This document shows, piece by piece, positions 33,962-46,205 of a stretch of 64,000 nucleotides of DNA. The stretch comes from Hermatobates lingyangjiaoensis (Eukaryota > Arthropoda > Insecta > Hemiptera > Hermatobatidae). Each line of letters starts with the position of its first letter. The stretch's first letter is position 1. The position numbers and the translations under genes were made by a program. A model generated the notes under the pieces. It was not told the DNA's origin. It made no database searches and was given only the letters and a program-made list of their open reading frames with translations. Location: positions 1,806,501-1,870,500 of the forward strand of contig JAPFBL010000034.1 of NCBI GenBank assembly GCA_026182355.1, given 5' to 3'.

Positions 33962-34856
33962 CGAGGTGTATAAATAAAGTAGTGAGACTGGCAACGTCGC
34001 GTTCGATCTGGCAACGCTGGAGACGCGTGGCCTTGAGTAGCGTCAGATGCACGTGTGATGCGCCGCCAGTATGAATCTGAACTCGCCACAGTCATTTGTT
34101 TGTCCGTAGCGTTGGTTTTCGTGAAATGGTTTTTTCTTGAGCGTTTTAAAAATGAGTGACCTCAAAGTTGAGCAGCGGTGTGCAATCAAATTTTGCTTCA
34201 GACTTGGACATAATGCAACCGAAACCGGCCTATGGAGAACGTGTTTTATCAAGGGCACAGGTTTTTCGGTGGTTTAAGGAATTTTCAGAAGGAAGAGAGT
34301 CGATTGAAGATGAACCACGAAGCGGAAGGCCTTCAAGTGCAAACACCGATGAAAATGTCAACAGAGTACGGAACCTTGTGCGTTCAGATCGACGCTTGAC
34401 AGTCAGAATGATCGGAGAACAGTTGAATTTGAATCACACCTCCGTTCATCACATTTTGACCAATGAATTGTAGATGAGAAAAATTTGTGCGAAAATGGTT
34501 CCGAAAATTCCGAAAAGAAAACGAGTTTTTGGCCAGTAAAAACATTCCTGTTGCTCCTCAGCCTCCTTATTCACCAGACTTGAGTCTTTATCACTTTTTC
34601 CTCTTCCCGAGATTGAAAAATCACCTCAAGGGAACTCATTTCGGGACACTACAAAACATACAAACTGCTGTAACCGACCAGCTGAAGGCCATTCCAGAAT
34701 CCGAGTTCCAGCAATGCTACAATGATTGGAAGGACCGTCTCCAGCGCTGTGTGGCTTCCGAAGGGAACTATTTTGAAGGTGACAATATCACATTGTAATT
34801 ATATTTGAATAGAAAATTTAAAAAAATCAGTCTCACTACTTTATTTACACACCTCG
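33962..34856 (+). mobile_element. mariner-family transposon, internally deleted, copy 2
   Basis: The 895-bp element has 29-bp terminal inverted repeats (33962-33990 and 34828-34856, one mismatch) flanked by TA. It is the same family as 20747-21672 in opposite orientation, with nearly identical untranslated regions. The gene has a deleted core, a deletion near the N-terminus, a nonsense codon and loss of a catalytic residue, so it is the more degraded copy. Confidence 0.97.
34156..34798 (+). pseudogene. mariner transposase, catalytic core deleted (copy 2)
   Basis: The start at 34156 gives the same N-terminus as copy 1, but the segment after FASD is shortened and altered. The helix-turn-helix and GRPSSA parts are intact up to HHILTNEL, where GAG has become TAG (34471-34473). 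After MVPKI a filler that repeats TTCCGAAAA replaces the deleted core and rejoins at FLASKNIPVAPQPPYSPDLS. The third catalytic Asp of DD34D, in CDFFLF of copy 1, is His here (YHFFLF). Ends at TAA 34796-34798. Confidence 0.93.
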
Positions 34857-37800
34857 TATATAAAATCGGAAAGAAGAGAAAGATAATCATATGAAAGAAA
34901 GAATTTTATTAACTTCTCACGATTGCCATATTGTTACAAAATAGTGTAAAATAAATATTAGATATATTAGAATAATATTAATCTTTAATTATTATTATTA
35001 TTGTTAATTATTATAATTGTTTTTAATTATTAGTATTAGAATATTATAACTAATTATCAACAAATCAAATCTTATAGAACAAAAGCAAATTACCAGAAAT
35101 TACCAGCTATAAATAAACCATTCTGTAGCATTATCTTCAACCTTCTGAAACTTTGTGTACTACAATCTTAAAAATTACACTACTGTATTTAAAATCTAAA
35201 CAGGAGGCATGTAAAGGTAGGGCAAGCAATATTAGTTTTCTTCTGATTATTAATGGTCACTGAGGTTATTCTATTTATGATTTAATCATTTAAGAAATTA
35301 GAGTTTCATTATTTTTTTTCCTAAAATAAATATATTGCTTTACTTTTACTTTCTCAATACATAAAATAAAGTCAAGCGAGACTATATTCCAGCCATTATC
35401 TTGCGGATAGCGATAATTCAATAGAATTACTTGTTTTTATATCCTTTGGGTCTAATAAAATAGGTTTCCTAAAATGTTTTTTCAGTTCGTCTATACGAAT
35501 GTGTATGTATCAGAAAAATAACTTGAAAACAACAAGTCAAACGAACCAAATTTTATAGTTAAGCTTTGTAAGACTTTAGATGAATTAAGGATTTAATTTT
35601 TTTTTAAGGAGTACTTATATACATAATTTTTTTTTTAGAATTATCAAAAAAACTGCCTACACACGATTTTTCAAAAATTAGTATGGTTTTGCCTTTTAGT
35701 TGAAGTTCAATAACCCTATTTAACTTTAGCAGGTGAATTTAATCTTTCAATAGAGTTAAAATTGTCTCTTAGGATCAAAAATAAAAAAAAAATGTTTTGG
35801 AATAGTAATAAATAAACTTTCAAAAGAATCTGATTTAAAGATAAATATGCTACTCAACAGGCTGTAAAATAAAAATTAAAATCATTAAAACCAATCGTAA
35901 TTGATTAAGTTGATTTAGAAACAATGAAGTGTGCTTGTTTTTCATTTAAATATTAACAGAGTAAAGGCAGAGTGACTCATTTTCTTACCAATGATTGACG
36001 TGGCATTAAAAATCATCTAAACAACTTTTCTCGGAAATCATATATCTAAACAACCAATTAATTCTTACAACTGTTTGTACGATAAAAGCCATTCAAAATA
36101 GTATTTTTAATTACTCCTTCAACATAAATGGTTTTTTTAGATCCTGTCAAAGTAAAAATATATAGTAATTATATGCAATAAAAAAAAAGTAAAAAATCCT
36201 TATCAGCTTAAAATACTATAACGGTGTAAATTATGTTATGCTAGTTATTTCCTTTTTGTTGATTACACGTTAATCATGCAAATATTCATATTCAGCAAGA
36301 ATTTCTTTTGCTTTAATGTCAGTTAATATGCTATTTGTGTTGAATTCTTTACTTTGATGAAATTAAAAACTATAGAACAATAAATTCATTCTAATTGTTC
36401 AATCAATTTATTTATTTTTTTGGTTAAGTTCATACTAAGGCCATTAATTCATAGGTGACTTTTCATATATTAGTATAAATTAAATTTGTTTACATGTAGG
36501 CTAATTTAAAAGAATTTTAATTCACTTAACATTTAGCGCAGACATTCTGAAATACAGAAATGCTCTACAAAATTAATGATTATTGCTGTTTTATTCCCTC
36601 TTGGGGAGATTTGATTTACATTTTTTTTTTCAAGAAGATCTTGAATGTACAAAGTATAATAATCATCAAATAGTGATTTTAAATTTATCAAATTTATGTT
36701 TAATGATATCTGTAAATAAATTTCCTACAAGTTACTTAGCCTATAACTCTATCCCTTACAAAAAAACCTACTTATCTAGTATGCATTATCATTTTAAGCT
36801 TATATTAATTTCCATAAAGCATGAATAACCAGCTCATTCTAAAATCAGATTTTTTTTTAATATATTTTCATTTGTTACTAATTTTTTTTAATCCTATTCT
36901 TTTCGACATACATCTATTCCAAATAAATCTAATTTATCTTTTCTCATACAATTGGAAAGTTCTCATAAAATCCCCTTCTCTAGCTCATGGAACAGAGAAA
37001 TATGTTATTTAAATTGTTCACTTTAGTGACTTATAAATTAATCTAAGTTTTATAACTTATTTTTCACGCCAGGAAGTATAATTGCTGGATTATTTCTTCC
37101 CTCCTGCCTCCATGTGTAAATGTATATAATTCTTTCATCATTGTCACTGGTAATGTTACATTTACGTTGTTGTAACTATGTAAAAAAAAAATTGTTCACA
37201 GAAAAATACGAAATATGTTAGGTACATTGTTTACCAAAAGAAATTAAATCAGAGTATTATAAATTATGGGAGTTTAATATTGTGAACAGTATGGACTTGA
37301 ATCCTCATATAAAGTTGATACCTTAAATAAACAATAACATTACTTATCATAATTAAGCAATTACATTACCTTATATTCACACAAACTTGTTTTAATAACT
37401 AATGGGACACATAATAAAAAAACATTTTAATTGTGTTGTAGATCTAAGGTTGCCTGATCGTTGTAGTATAAATATTGAATTGAAAAAGTAAATGAGTATG
37501 CACTTTGTTTTCTTAACAACAAAATGAAACTCACTGACCACAATGACTCAATTTGAATGGGAATTATATATACTTAGGCTAAAAACACGTTTGTCGAGAA
37601 TCCATTAAATGTGTTTACCTATTAGAAACACCGTTAACTGTTGAAAGGAATGTTTTAATAATAAATCAGAGACTAAACTGAGCATGTTGAATTTATTTTT
37701 CAACCTAATATTAAAATGCAATTTTGTTTATCCTATCGTAGTAGAAAAGGAAGGAATGTGATACCATCTGGACATGCAAAGCGTCCCGTGACTCTGCACA

Positions 37801-38197
37801 ACCTGACTCAATAATGAAAAAAAAAATCCCGCTTGCAAATCGATTACTCTGGAAAAAAAACCAACGCATGATTTTTAGATTAAGTTGACATGAAGTAAAA
37901 ATGATTGAAATCAAGGAGAAGTTTTAGCATGTTTTAAAAGCAAAATATCAATTTGCGGTGGTTATTGGGACCCCGACTATCTAAATTGTAGAGGTAATTT
38001 TAGCAATGCAATGGGAAAAGTTGCCATAAAATCTTCTTTAAACCATGAAACAGAGAAATATGTTATGTACATTATGCTATGTACGCCATGTACAACACCA
38101 CATCCTTTGGGTATGTGATTAATTCTCTCTTAATTGAATTTTATTATTTCACTCTAATTTTGTAACTGATTAGATATAATTTGTATTGTAGCGTCTT
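34857..38197. other. AT-rich stretch, nothing recognised
   Basis: About 3.3 kb without structured repeats. Frames at 36583-36828, 36821-37012 and 37711-37914 (minus) are short and lack domain patterns. Confidence 0.45.
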
Positions 38198-38231
38198 CTT
38201 GATCATGAACACAAAGTGTTCAAAACGCGTT
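38198..38231 (+). repeat. Solo hammerhead family 1 relic
   Basis: CTTGATCATGAACAC-AAA-GTGTTC, then AAAACGCGTT: the helix II stem is intact but G12 is changed to A and CTGATGA is damaged. No inverted partner is nearby. Confidence 0.55.
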
Positions 38232-38863
38232 GTTGTTGAAGATATATTGAAGAGTATGACTTCAATTCTAATTTAATAGTTCATTCCTTTTATGGTAAGG
38301 AGATTTATTTTTTTGTTACTATTCCTGTGGGATTCGAAAGCTGGCAATAAATCAAATTTGAAACTAGTTTTCAAATTTTCAGATTTCCTAAATTTAGTGC
38401 ATTCGTTTTTCTAATATCATGGCAAAAAATAATAGCTTCAAAAAACAGTTAGGTATTTTCATGAAAGCTTTTTGCAAATGGCTGAATTAATTTTTATTCA
38501 TTGAGTAGGCAAACTTACACGGCCTTGTGTAGAAAGTACAGAGATCAAAGGAAAGGGCACAAAATCTTAGAAAAAGAACAGTCCACCTGAAGCAGGAGGT
38601 GACAGGCTGACAACGCACTGCCCCTTGAATGTATTGATAAAGGATAAAATAAATGGAACAAAATAAAATATGCAAAAGACTGCTGTATGAATCCATCCTT
38701 CACAAAGACATTTTCAAGTCAGGAATACTTTTGTAGGAATCATATTCAGCTGGTAATATTTTGTTGCATCCTAAGATCATCCAACAAAAATAACAACAAT
38801 TACAAAGAAAATACAAGTACGCATTACGTCTCAATGTGATAAACACATTTAGAATAATCGTAA

Positions 38864-39115
38864 ATTAGTATTTTCTGAATTACAGTAAATCCATAAAATT
38901 AGTATTTTCTGAATTACAGTAAATCCATAAAATTAGTATTTACTGATTTACGGTAAATCCATAAAATTAGTCTTTACTGATTTACGGTAAATCCATAAAA
39001 TTAGTATCTACTGATTAAGAGTAAATCGATAAAATTAGTATCTACTGATTAAGAGTAAATCCATAAAATTAGTATCTACTGATTTAGAGTAAATCCATAA
39101 AACTAAGATTTACTG
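38864..39115. repeat. 34-bp minisatellite, 7 copies
   Basis: The unit ATTAGTATTTACTGATTTAC plus GGTAAATCCATAAA repeats every 34 bases. Early copies read TTTTCTGAATTACAG and later ones TATCTACTGATTAAGAG or TTTAGAG, a left-to-right gradient of variants. Confidence 0.95.
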
Positions 39116-39234
39116 CCGACGACGCAATTATTTACCAATAACCTGTCGAGTTAGTTTTTTGATTTAGAACTTACAAACATTAGGTGGTAAAAAGTAAAAG
39201 TAATTTTATATAAAATTATATATTTATTAAACAT

Positions 39235-39365
39235 TATCAATGATCAAACCACAATATGAAATGGGAAAACAAGACTAAGATCTTTCAATTGCAACAAGCG
39301 GCCTTCGTCAGTGTCAAAAACAATTGAAACACTAGATTCAAAAAACATCTGGTGAGGGGTTGAGA
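39235..39365 (-). mobile_element. PLE-type repeat, hammerhead family 3
   Basis: The minus-strand core at 39272-39315 reads GACA, CTGACGA, A, GGCCG, loop, CAATT, GAA, palindrome AGATCT, T, AGTC. Helix II has lost pairing compared with 31709-31725, while the GAA and palindrome are kept. The downstream part CTAGATTCAAAAAACATCTGG is shared with 18230-18260. Confidence 0.65.
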
Positions 39366-40167
39366 AGAGTGGTACAGAGGGTATAGAGTGGTAAAATATT
39401 TTTTTATGTACTACAGAATTTTTATGTAAATCTTATTAATAAAATCTTTTTATTAAACATTGTATATATTTTTAAACAGAAAAGTGGAAAAGGTAGTGAT
39501 AGAAGAGAGGTTAGTCTGACCTCCAGCAAGGAAAATATTACTGGACCATTATACAAGAGAAAATATTAAAAAATAATATAACAGAGCTTTTATTACAGGA
39601 CAACAAGACTTATATTAATAAAATAATCAATATTTCACTTAATTAATGCAGACTCAATAATGCTACGTTTATTAATTTTCTTTAGAACCTACTTCATTGA
39701 CTTGTTCTCAAACATAATGCAAGTCTATATCAGCACAATATTCTTCTCAAGCAACTGAATACCACTTTAACTATAAAATCATGTTTAAATGGTATATTCA
39801 ATCCTGAGGTAGGCTATCTTTTATATCGTATCTGTCTATATATGCTATCTGTAGCTATATTTTACAAACACAGAGAATAAGCATTCTATTCAAGGGACTT
39901 TTATGCTATTTGCAATGGTAACATTAAGTGCTAGAAAATGTACATACATAAAAAATGAGTCTACGATAATTTCCATGTATATCACAAAGATGGGTGGGTA
40001 CTGCGTTGACTGACTGAGGTCGAATAACAATTCTTACGCAGATTCAACTTAGCTGAAGCTAAAACAATACCATGAGCTTCATACTGAATGCAGTCCAGTT
40101 ATAGAATTAATTGCGAGAAGTATAACAGGTATTATTATGGATTGAACAAGTTTACGTTAGAGAAAAA

Positions 40168-41524
40168 TCTATATAAATAAAATAATGATTTTGTCTGTAC
40201 ATTGCTTAGAACTGACTTCAATTCAAGTTTTCTTTACGTTTCATACATTGGAGAAACCGAATCCACCCTTAGAAAAATTTCTGTTGGTTTGTCGGTTTGT
40301 CTGTTTGTCCGCAAAACTTTGTCACAAGTAAACTCAGCTATCAAAAGACATATAAAGCTGAAACTTTTACAGTAGATTTGGGTAGGTCTAACTTAAAATA
40401 TAGGCTCTGAATTATTTGGAAATTCAACGTAGAAGTGAAGTTATGGACGTTTAAAGCAAAAACGTTTGTTACAAGTAAACTCAGCCACCATAAGACATGG
40501 CGAGCTGAAACTTTGACACAGGATTTGTGTATGCCTAACTTAAAATATGGGCTCTAAATAGATTCATAATTAAGTACAGAAACGAAGTTATAGGGCTTTA
40601 AGCGTATTTTCCTAACTTCACAGACAAGTTTGTTTTGAAAATACACAGGTGAAGCAAGTAGGTATTGTTAGTTGATTTTAATTTCATTGGAGCATATGAA
40701 TATATTGCGTATTTGACATCTTTGAAAAAGTGTTTCCCAGAGTTGAGGATGTACTATCTATTACGAATAAATAGTTTTGTAAACGAGCAATTCTCAACTC
40801 TTAATACGAACAGGCAGGAAAAATCAACAAACAAGTTCTTACGCTACCGAGGAAAGAACTTACAAGTCAGTAAAGAGATTGGATTAGTGAAGAAGAAGCA
40901 GTTCATTATCTAATTGAATTTCTTGACTCTGAATTTATTTCTCCTGGACTGCCTGCTCATGAGTAAAAACTTAAAGTGGGAGAACCAATCATGCTGCAAT
41001 TTAGTAGCAGTAACAAATTTCATGTTACGAAACATGAGTGCACCAAAACTGTGCAACGGGACACGACTCTGAGTTCGTGCTCTACACAGATAAATATGCC
41101 ATAGAGGCGGACATAATGACTGGATGTGGTATTGGTGAGTCTGTGTGTATACCACACATACCATTGATTCCGAGCCACTGTCTGTTTACGTTGAAATGAT
41201 TGCAAAGTCCGGTCAGAGTCTATTTCGCAATGACGTTAACCAAGTCGCAAAGGGAGACTTCGTCTAACGCAGGAATACAAGGTAGCGAAACCAAGTTTTT
41301 CTCACATGGTCAAATGTAGTTTACTTGCTCAAGCGTCAGAGGTTTCAACTCTTTCTTCTACCATGAACCTGAAGGACAGACAGCTAATGTAGTGTATTTA
41401 GAGGCATTTGTTTAACACTGTAGTAATAATGGTATTTTCTACTGTTCTATAATTTCTAATGACATTTTGGAATACCAAAAATGACGGAACTTCTGATTCC
41501 GTCAAAGACGAGTACGTTTGCTAT
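40168..41524 (+). mobile_element. Helitron, decayed, internally deleted
   Basis: The 5' end TCTATATAAATAAAATAATG follows an A (40167), as expected for a Helitron inserted between A and T. The 3' end has the hallmark hairpin CCGTC-AAA-GACGA (41499-41511) followed by GTACGTTTG and CTAT, a mutated CTAG. A better 3' end of the same family is at 42226-42251. The 5' region holds two tandem copies of a roughly 145-bp block (about 40318-40450 and 40470-40610, each with AAGTAAACTCAGC). The 3' half encodes the remains of the helicase C-terminus. The Rep nuclease and most of the helicase are missing. Confidence 0.85.
40902..41415 (+). pseudogene. Helitron helicase C-terminus, decayed
   Basis: In order, with frame changes and stops: VHYLIEFLDS, SPGLPAHE-stop-KLKVGEPIML, then LRNMSAPKLCNGTRL, IEADIMTGCGIGESV, IPHIPLIPS, LQSPVRVYFAMTLTKSQRET, FFSHGQM and EGQTANVVYLEAFV ending at TAA 41413-41415. 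This is the order of the Pif1-like helicase end of Helitron RepHel proteins (the LNG or CNGTRL block, PxIPLIPS, FPVRLAFAMTINKSQGQT, and a C-terminal NVVY). In-frame stops and a roughly 25-base insertion before LRNM show that it is dead. An 82-codon frame just upstream (40665-40913) may be the preceding helicase segment but was not recognised. Confidence 0.85.
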
Positions 41525-41529
41525 GTATT

Positions 41530-41920
41530 ATATATAACTATAAACTATTTTTTAATTTAATATTTGCTTAATAAATACACTGGTAATAATGTAAGGTATG
41601 GGACCAGAGTAGCCCAGTGGCTTGCGTGATCGCCGATGACAGTAGTGCAAATGTATTATAAATAAATGTAACAAACAAATATTTTTTTGAATTTAAAATG
41701 TGGATAATATAAAAAATGGTAATAAAGTAAAGGGATCTAGCCAAGGTAGCCAGTAGCTTGCTTGCTCGCCGAAGATAGTAGTGCAAATGTATTATAAATA
41801 AATACAACAAAATTTTTTTTAATTTAATATTTGCGTAATATAAACACTGGTAATAAAGTAAGGTATGGAACCAGAGTAGCCCAGTGGCTTGCGTGCTAGC
41901 TTTTGACTGGGAGCACGTTA
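41530..41920. repeat. Three tandem units of about 130-136 bp with a pol III A-box-like block
   Basis: Each unit carries CCAGAGTAGCCCAGTGGCTT (a degenerate form in unit 2) and GTAGTGCAAATGTATTATAA. TAGCCCAGTGG fits the A box of a tRNA promoter, but no B box follows, so this may be a degenerate SINE head amplified with its flank. The array lies exactly between the two Helitron pieces. Confidence 0.7.
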
Positions 41921-42251
41921 ATTAGAACTAACTCATTTCAAGTTTTCTTTACGTTTCATACTTCAGAGTAGCCACATGAACCCTTAGAATAATTTCTGTC
42001 TATCGGTTTGTCGACAAAATATTGCTACCATAAGACATATAAAGCTGAAACATTGATTGTAGATTTGTGTATGTCTAACTTAAAATCTAATGTTTGTATA
42101 CAGAGGCATTTGTTTAGCACTGTACTAATAATGGTATTCTCTACTATTCTATAATTTCTAATCGTAGTATTAGTATAATACTATAATTGATATTTTGGAA
42201 TACCAAGTATAATAGAATTTTTGATCCGTCAAAGACGGGTACGTTTGCTAG
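41921..42251 (+). mobile_element. Internally deleted Helitron derivative
   Basis: Starts inside the 5' region (ACTCATTTCAAGTTTTC, matching 40213 onward), keeps one copy of the CTGAAAC block, then jumps to GAGGCATTTGTTTAGCACTG, the sequence just after the helicase stop in the longer copy. Ends with the perfect hairpin CCGTC-AAA-GACGG (42226-42238), GTACGTTTG and CTAG (42248-42251), followed by T. The extreme 5' end is missing. Confidence 0.85.
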
Positions 42252-45200
42252 TGTAAAATATAATTCAAAAGGCAAAAAAAAAATTGAAAAATAGTAAATG
42301 AAGTTATGCTATATGGTATGTTAAATTAAAACTATCTTAAACTGACATTTTTCTTACATGTCTTTGACATTTCTCAGAGAGAATTGAAATATTTTCGAAC
42401 TTTTAATGGTAAACTTTGTCTTAAATCTTCAAACCATGTAAGAGGTGCATTTGGCTGTTGGAACAAAAACCATGTTCTTCTGTAAGAGACCATTTCGTAA
42501 CACGAAATCTACACTTTCACTTTTCAAAAATTGTATTACTGCTAAAGTTATACTAATCACTATGTATGCATCAGTGGAGTGATGTACAAAAATAATCATA
42601 TATCTTGATCATGGATCAACCACTATGAGTAATACATACAGGAATGAATTACTAATAAACATCTTCAATTTGGACATTTATATTATGTCTGAATGGGACA
42701 TTATACATTATATAACCAACATTTATGACATTCGGTTACTTATAGTAAAATTGAGTGTAGGCCACTCCAAATATTTGAAAGTTGTTTAGGGCGAAAGTAT
42801 TGTTTTTTAGATCATTAGAAATTTAAAGAATGGAGTTAGATGAGAATCTTGCTGCATCTTAATATGAGCAAGAAGACAGTATCGTAGAGTAAGGCATTAC
42901 AAAAATCAATGTAGTGTATATGTTGCAGACCATTGGTTGTTTTTAATGAACAGGTGTCGAAAACTAGCAACTGAACAAGATAATAACATGTTAACGAAGA
43001 GGAATATCTCTGTTTGAAGAGTTGTGGCTGAAAGTGATGATGAAGCAGCAATAATGAAGAACTTTAAAAAGTTACTCAAATTTCGATTACTGTGGGTACA
43101 AATGAAGAAGATGTTACCAATGTAGAGATTGTATAAGGTGAGAAGAAATCGACCACTGGAAAGGAAAACTCTTCTCTAACTTTATATAACTATGATATAC
43201 ATACATTTAAGCATTAAAAATGACCCAATATTGGACCCAGTAGGGTCAATGGTACATCACTTCGAAACCAGCCCTCTATTGGACCAAATTTCTATTGAAG
43301 TAGACTCTATCCTTAGGCTAAGTATATTTGTGTTAGATTGTTCTTAATCCTATTGTTAATCCATCCTATTGTTCTTAACGTTCGTTTATTATTGCCGGTT
43401 TAACAGTTAAAAACAGCTTCTTCTATATCCAGGAAACAGACCAAATCAATTCTAAATTCGCAAAAACTTAAGCATCTTTTTATTTTCTTAAGACAAAAGT
43501 TTGTATACAATCCATAAATCTATAATGTTTTCCCTGCTTTGGTTACCCCCATCTATGTAGTTTACTATCAAGAAGTGCGTTCTAATTTTTTTTGCATCAT
43601 AGAGTGGAATTTTTACATACGTTTACAATTATGTTTTATATTTATTTAAAATTTATTATACCTATTAAAGTCAATTTTACAGCCCGGTATTTTTGTATTT
43701 TCTTTACCTCTCTTTTTTTTTCCTTTTTATAAAAACAACAAATATTGTACCACATTTACAAATATAACTTTGCCATATATGCTATATAAAACAATGTTTT
43801 TTTATGAATAATATTTCCCTTCATTTAACATTTCAGTATTAACTTCCCTCTCACTCGAGCTTTTTTCCTTTTTAAAGCCACAGATTCCCATCTGTGGCAT
43901 CCACTTTTCGTTGTAGAAATTACGGTACCGCTGATCATTTTTATTTGTAAATCTAGACAAATTCTTTGTATTTCAGGAAAGTTACTGCATTTTTGCATAC
44001 AATAGTGTTATTTCATTAATTATCTTATCTCTTATGATTATATTTTCCTTAATTTCATTAAATTATAGGATCCAATGCCTTCAAAATCATGCCTTCACAG
44101 GACAACTTCTGTCGCTGTATTCTTTACGTCGGTAGGTTGACTATTTAAAGGCATACACAGAGCAATGCACTCTGACTAGAAAAAAAAGAAAACCCAGAAA
44201 TTGTTTGATATTCTAAGTTCTTAACTTATCTAGAAAGTTAACAAAAAATTATTAAATAAAATATAAAATTACTAATTTTTGGTTTGAAAAAATTTTTTTT
44301 CGTAACTTTATTATTCTTATATTACTGTGAAAACCTTTTTTTATGAACATGAAAGTTAACTAACCTCGTAACCTTTTTTTAATTTGCAAGCAAGCCATAT
44401 GAAATTATATTTGTCTGGAAAGAGTTTTGTAATAAGAATGATTTATGAGAAGGATAAACGAGAAGGATAACTTCTTGTATAAAGAAACGGCCAATGAGTT
44501 ATCAGCCATCTTAGGGTTCTCTCTCTTATTACTGTTTACAGCAATCTACCGAACTTGTGAAGTATATAGTAAAATATAAATGATTAAAAGATAGAGTGCA
44601 TTGTTTTAACACAGTTAGAAGTAACTATCGTAAAAATGTTTCCATAATTTTTTCTTTTCTTTTTTTTTTCACAGAATCACAGAACGATACATTAAACCAT
44701 ATTATTTTTGATATCAAATTTGTATTTAACTTAAGATTCTAAAATAAAGGCCTAACTTATCCTTTTTTAAGAGGCGTCCATAGTTCAGAAAAACATTCAT
44801 AGCTAAATTAACAAATGAAAATTTCAATGGTAGCTTAAACCTAAGTACAAAATTTAGGAAAAGTTTCAATATAATTCAGTTTATAGCATGCCCAACAAAC
44901 GGCCATGAACTTATCGGAACCTCCGATTTCTTCACTTCTCTTTCATCTCCAAGTCTTGTGGTGAATGCTGTTTTGGTGTGTCAACTTTCGTTGCCAATGA
45001 CACTATGTCTAAAAAGTCACCAAGAACAGTTTTTTTTTTGAAAAGTACCATCAAAGCCATCAACTAATACAATTTTACTCAATTTGAAAAAGAGCTTGCA
45101 AAATTCGACTATGTCCTGGAAAAACTGTAATTTTTGAACATCAAACAACAACAAAGCGGAAACAGCACTAAATAAAGAACCATCCATGGAACATATAAGA

Positions 45201-45994
45201 ACGATAGAAGAATACCTATTGTCCTTAAATCGCAGTAACTGTACCATGAATATTGGAATTCAAATATAAACAATAACAACATCCATCTATGAATAATGTA
45301 AAACAGTATGTACTAAATAATCATAGTTTAATCTTATAGTATTAGAGATTAAATTTATACTTCTAGTTGTAACTTTCTAATTTTTTTTCCATTGCTATCT
45401 GAGCGTGAGAAATTCGACCTTAAATGTCGGGGGTTAAACCACAGAAGCGTAGTCACTTTGTCCGTGTCACTGCTTCAACTAATGAGCGGAAACTGTCATC
45501 AATTCGGCGGAGCATTCAAAACTTTTAACAGAGCACAGAATTCCTGATAATGCAAGTGTCGACATCATTACACCTGTTTTTACTCAAAAACCACAAAACA
45601 ATTTTTAATAAGTTTCAAAAACCTTTTTTTGAGTCTTTTAAAAATTAAAAAAAAAATATCCGACCTTGAAATTTTTATATTGTCAATAAAACTATATTTT
45701 TTAACTTTTGTGCTTTTATTAATTCATTCAAAGAGAGTAAAGTGAGTATCTATGAATTATAACATGTATCTATTTTCTAGGAAATGCTTACATTGGCTAA
45801 CCACAAAATTTGGAGGAATACCGTTCATGGTAAAATCAATTTAAATAACATTTTAACTGAATGTTTTTGCTAGTTAGCAATATCAATTAGTATTATGATT
45901 TTCTGGTGTAGTTGAAAGCTGTAGTCATTGATAGTCCATTCCTAGCTTACTGAATGTTTATAAGCATTCAACGTATTTGCCTACATTAGTTTGT
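42252..45994. other. AT-rich stretch, nothing recognised
   Basis: Frames at 42836-43051 and 45017-45247 (both minus) have no domain pattern. A slightly GC-richer patch at 45405-45530 contains GTCGGGGGTTAAACC but no recognisable element. Confidence 0.45.
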
Positions 45995-46205
45995 ATGAGA
46001 ATATTTAAGAATGAACACAGTTGTTGAGAATATTTAAGAATCAACACAGTTGTTGAGAATATTTAATAATTAACACAGTTGTTGAGAATATTTAAGAATC
46101 AACACAGTTGTTGAGAATATTTAAGAATCAATACAGTTGTTGAGAATATTTAAGAATCAACACAGTTGTTGAGAATATTTAAGAATCAACACAGTTGTTG
46201 AGAAT
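45995..46205. repeat. 29-bp minisatellite, 7 copies
   Basis: GAGAATATTTAAGAATCAAC plus ACAGTTGTT repeats every 29 bases with only single-base differences. There are no unique spacers, so it is not a CRISPR-like array. Confidence 0.95.

Noticed and set aside
45995..46205. CRISPR-like array
   Set aside because: The 29-bp units are contiguous with no unique spacers, and the genome is eukaryotic.
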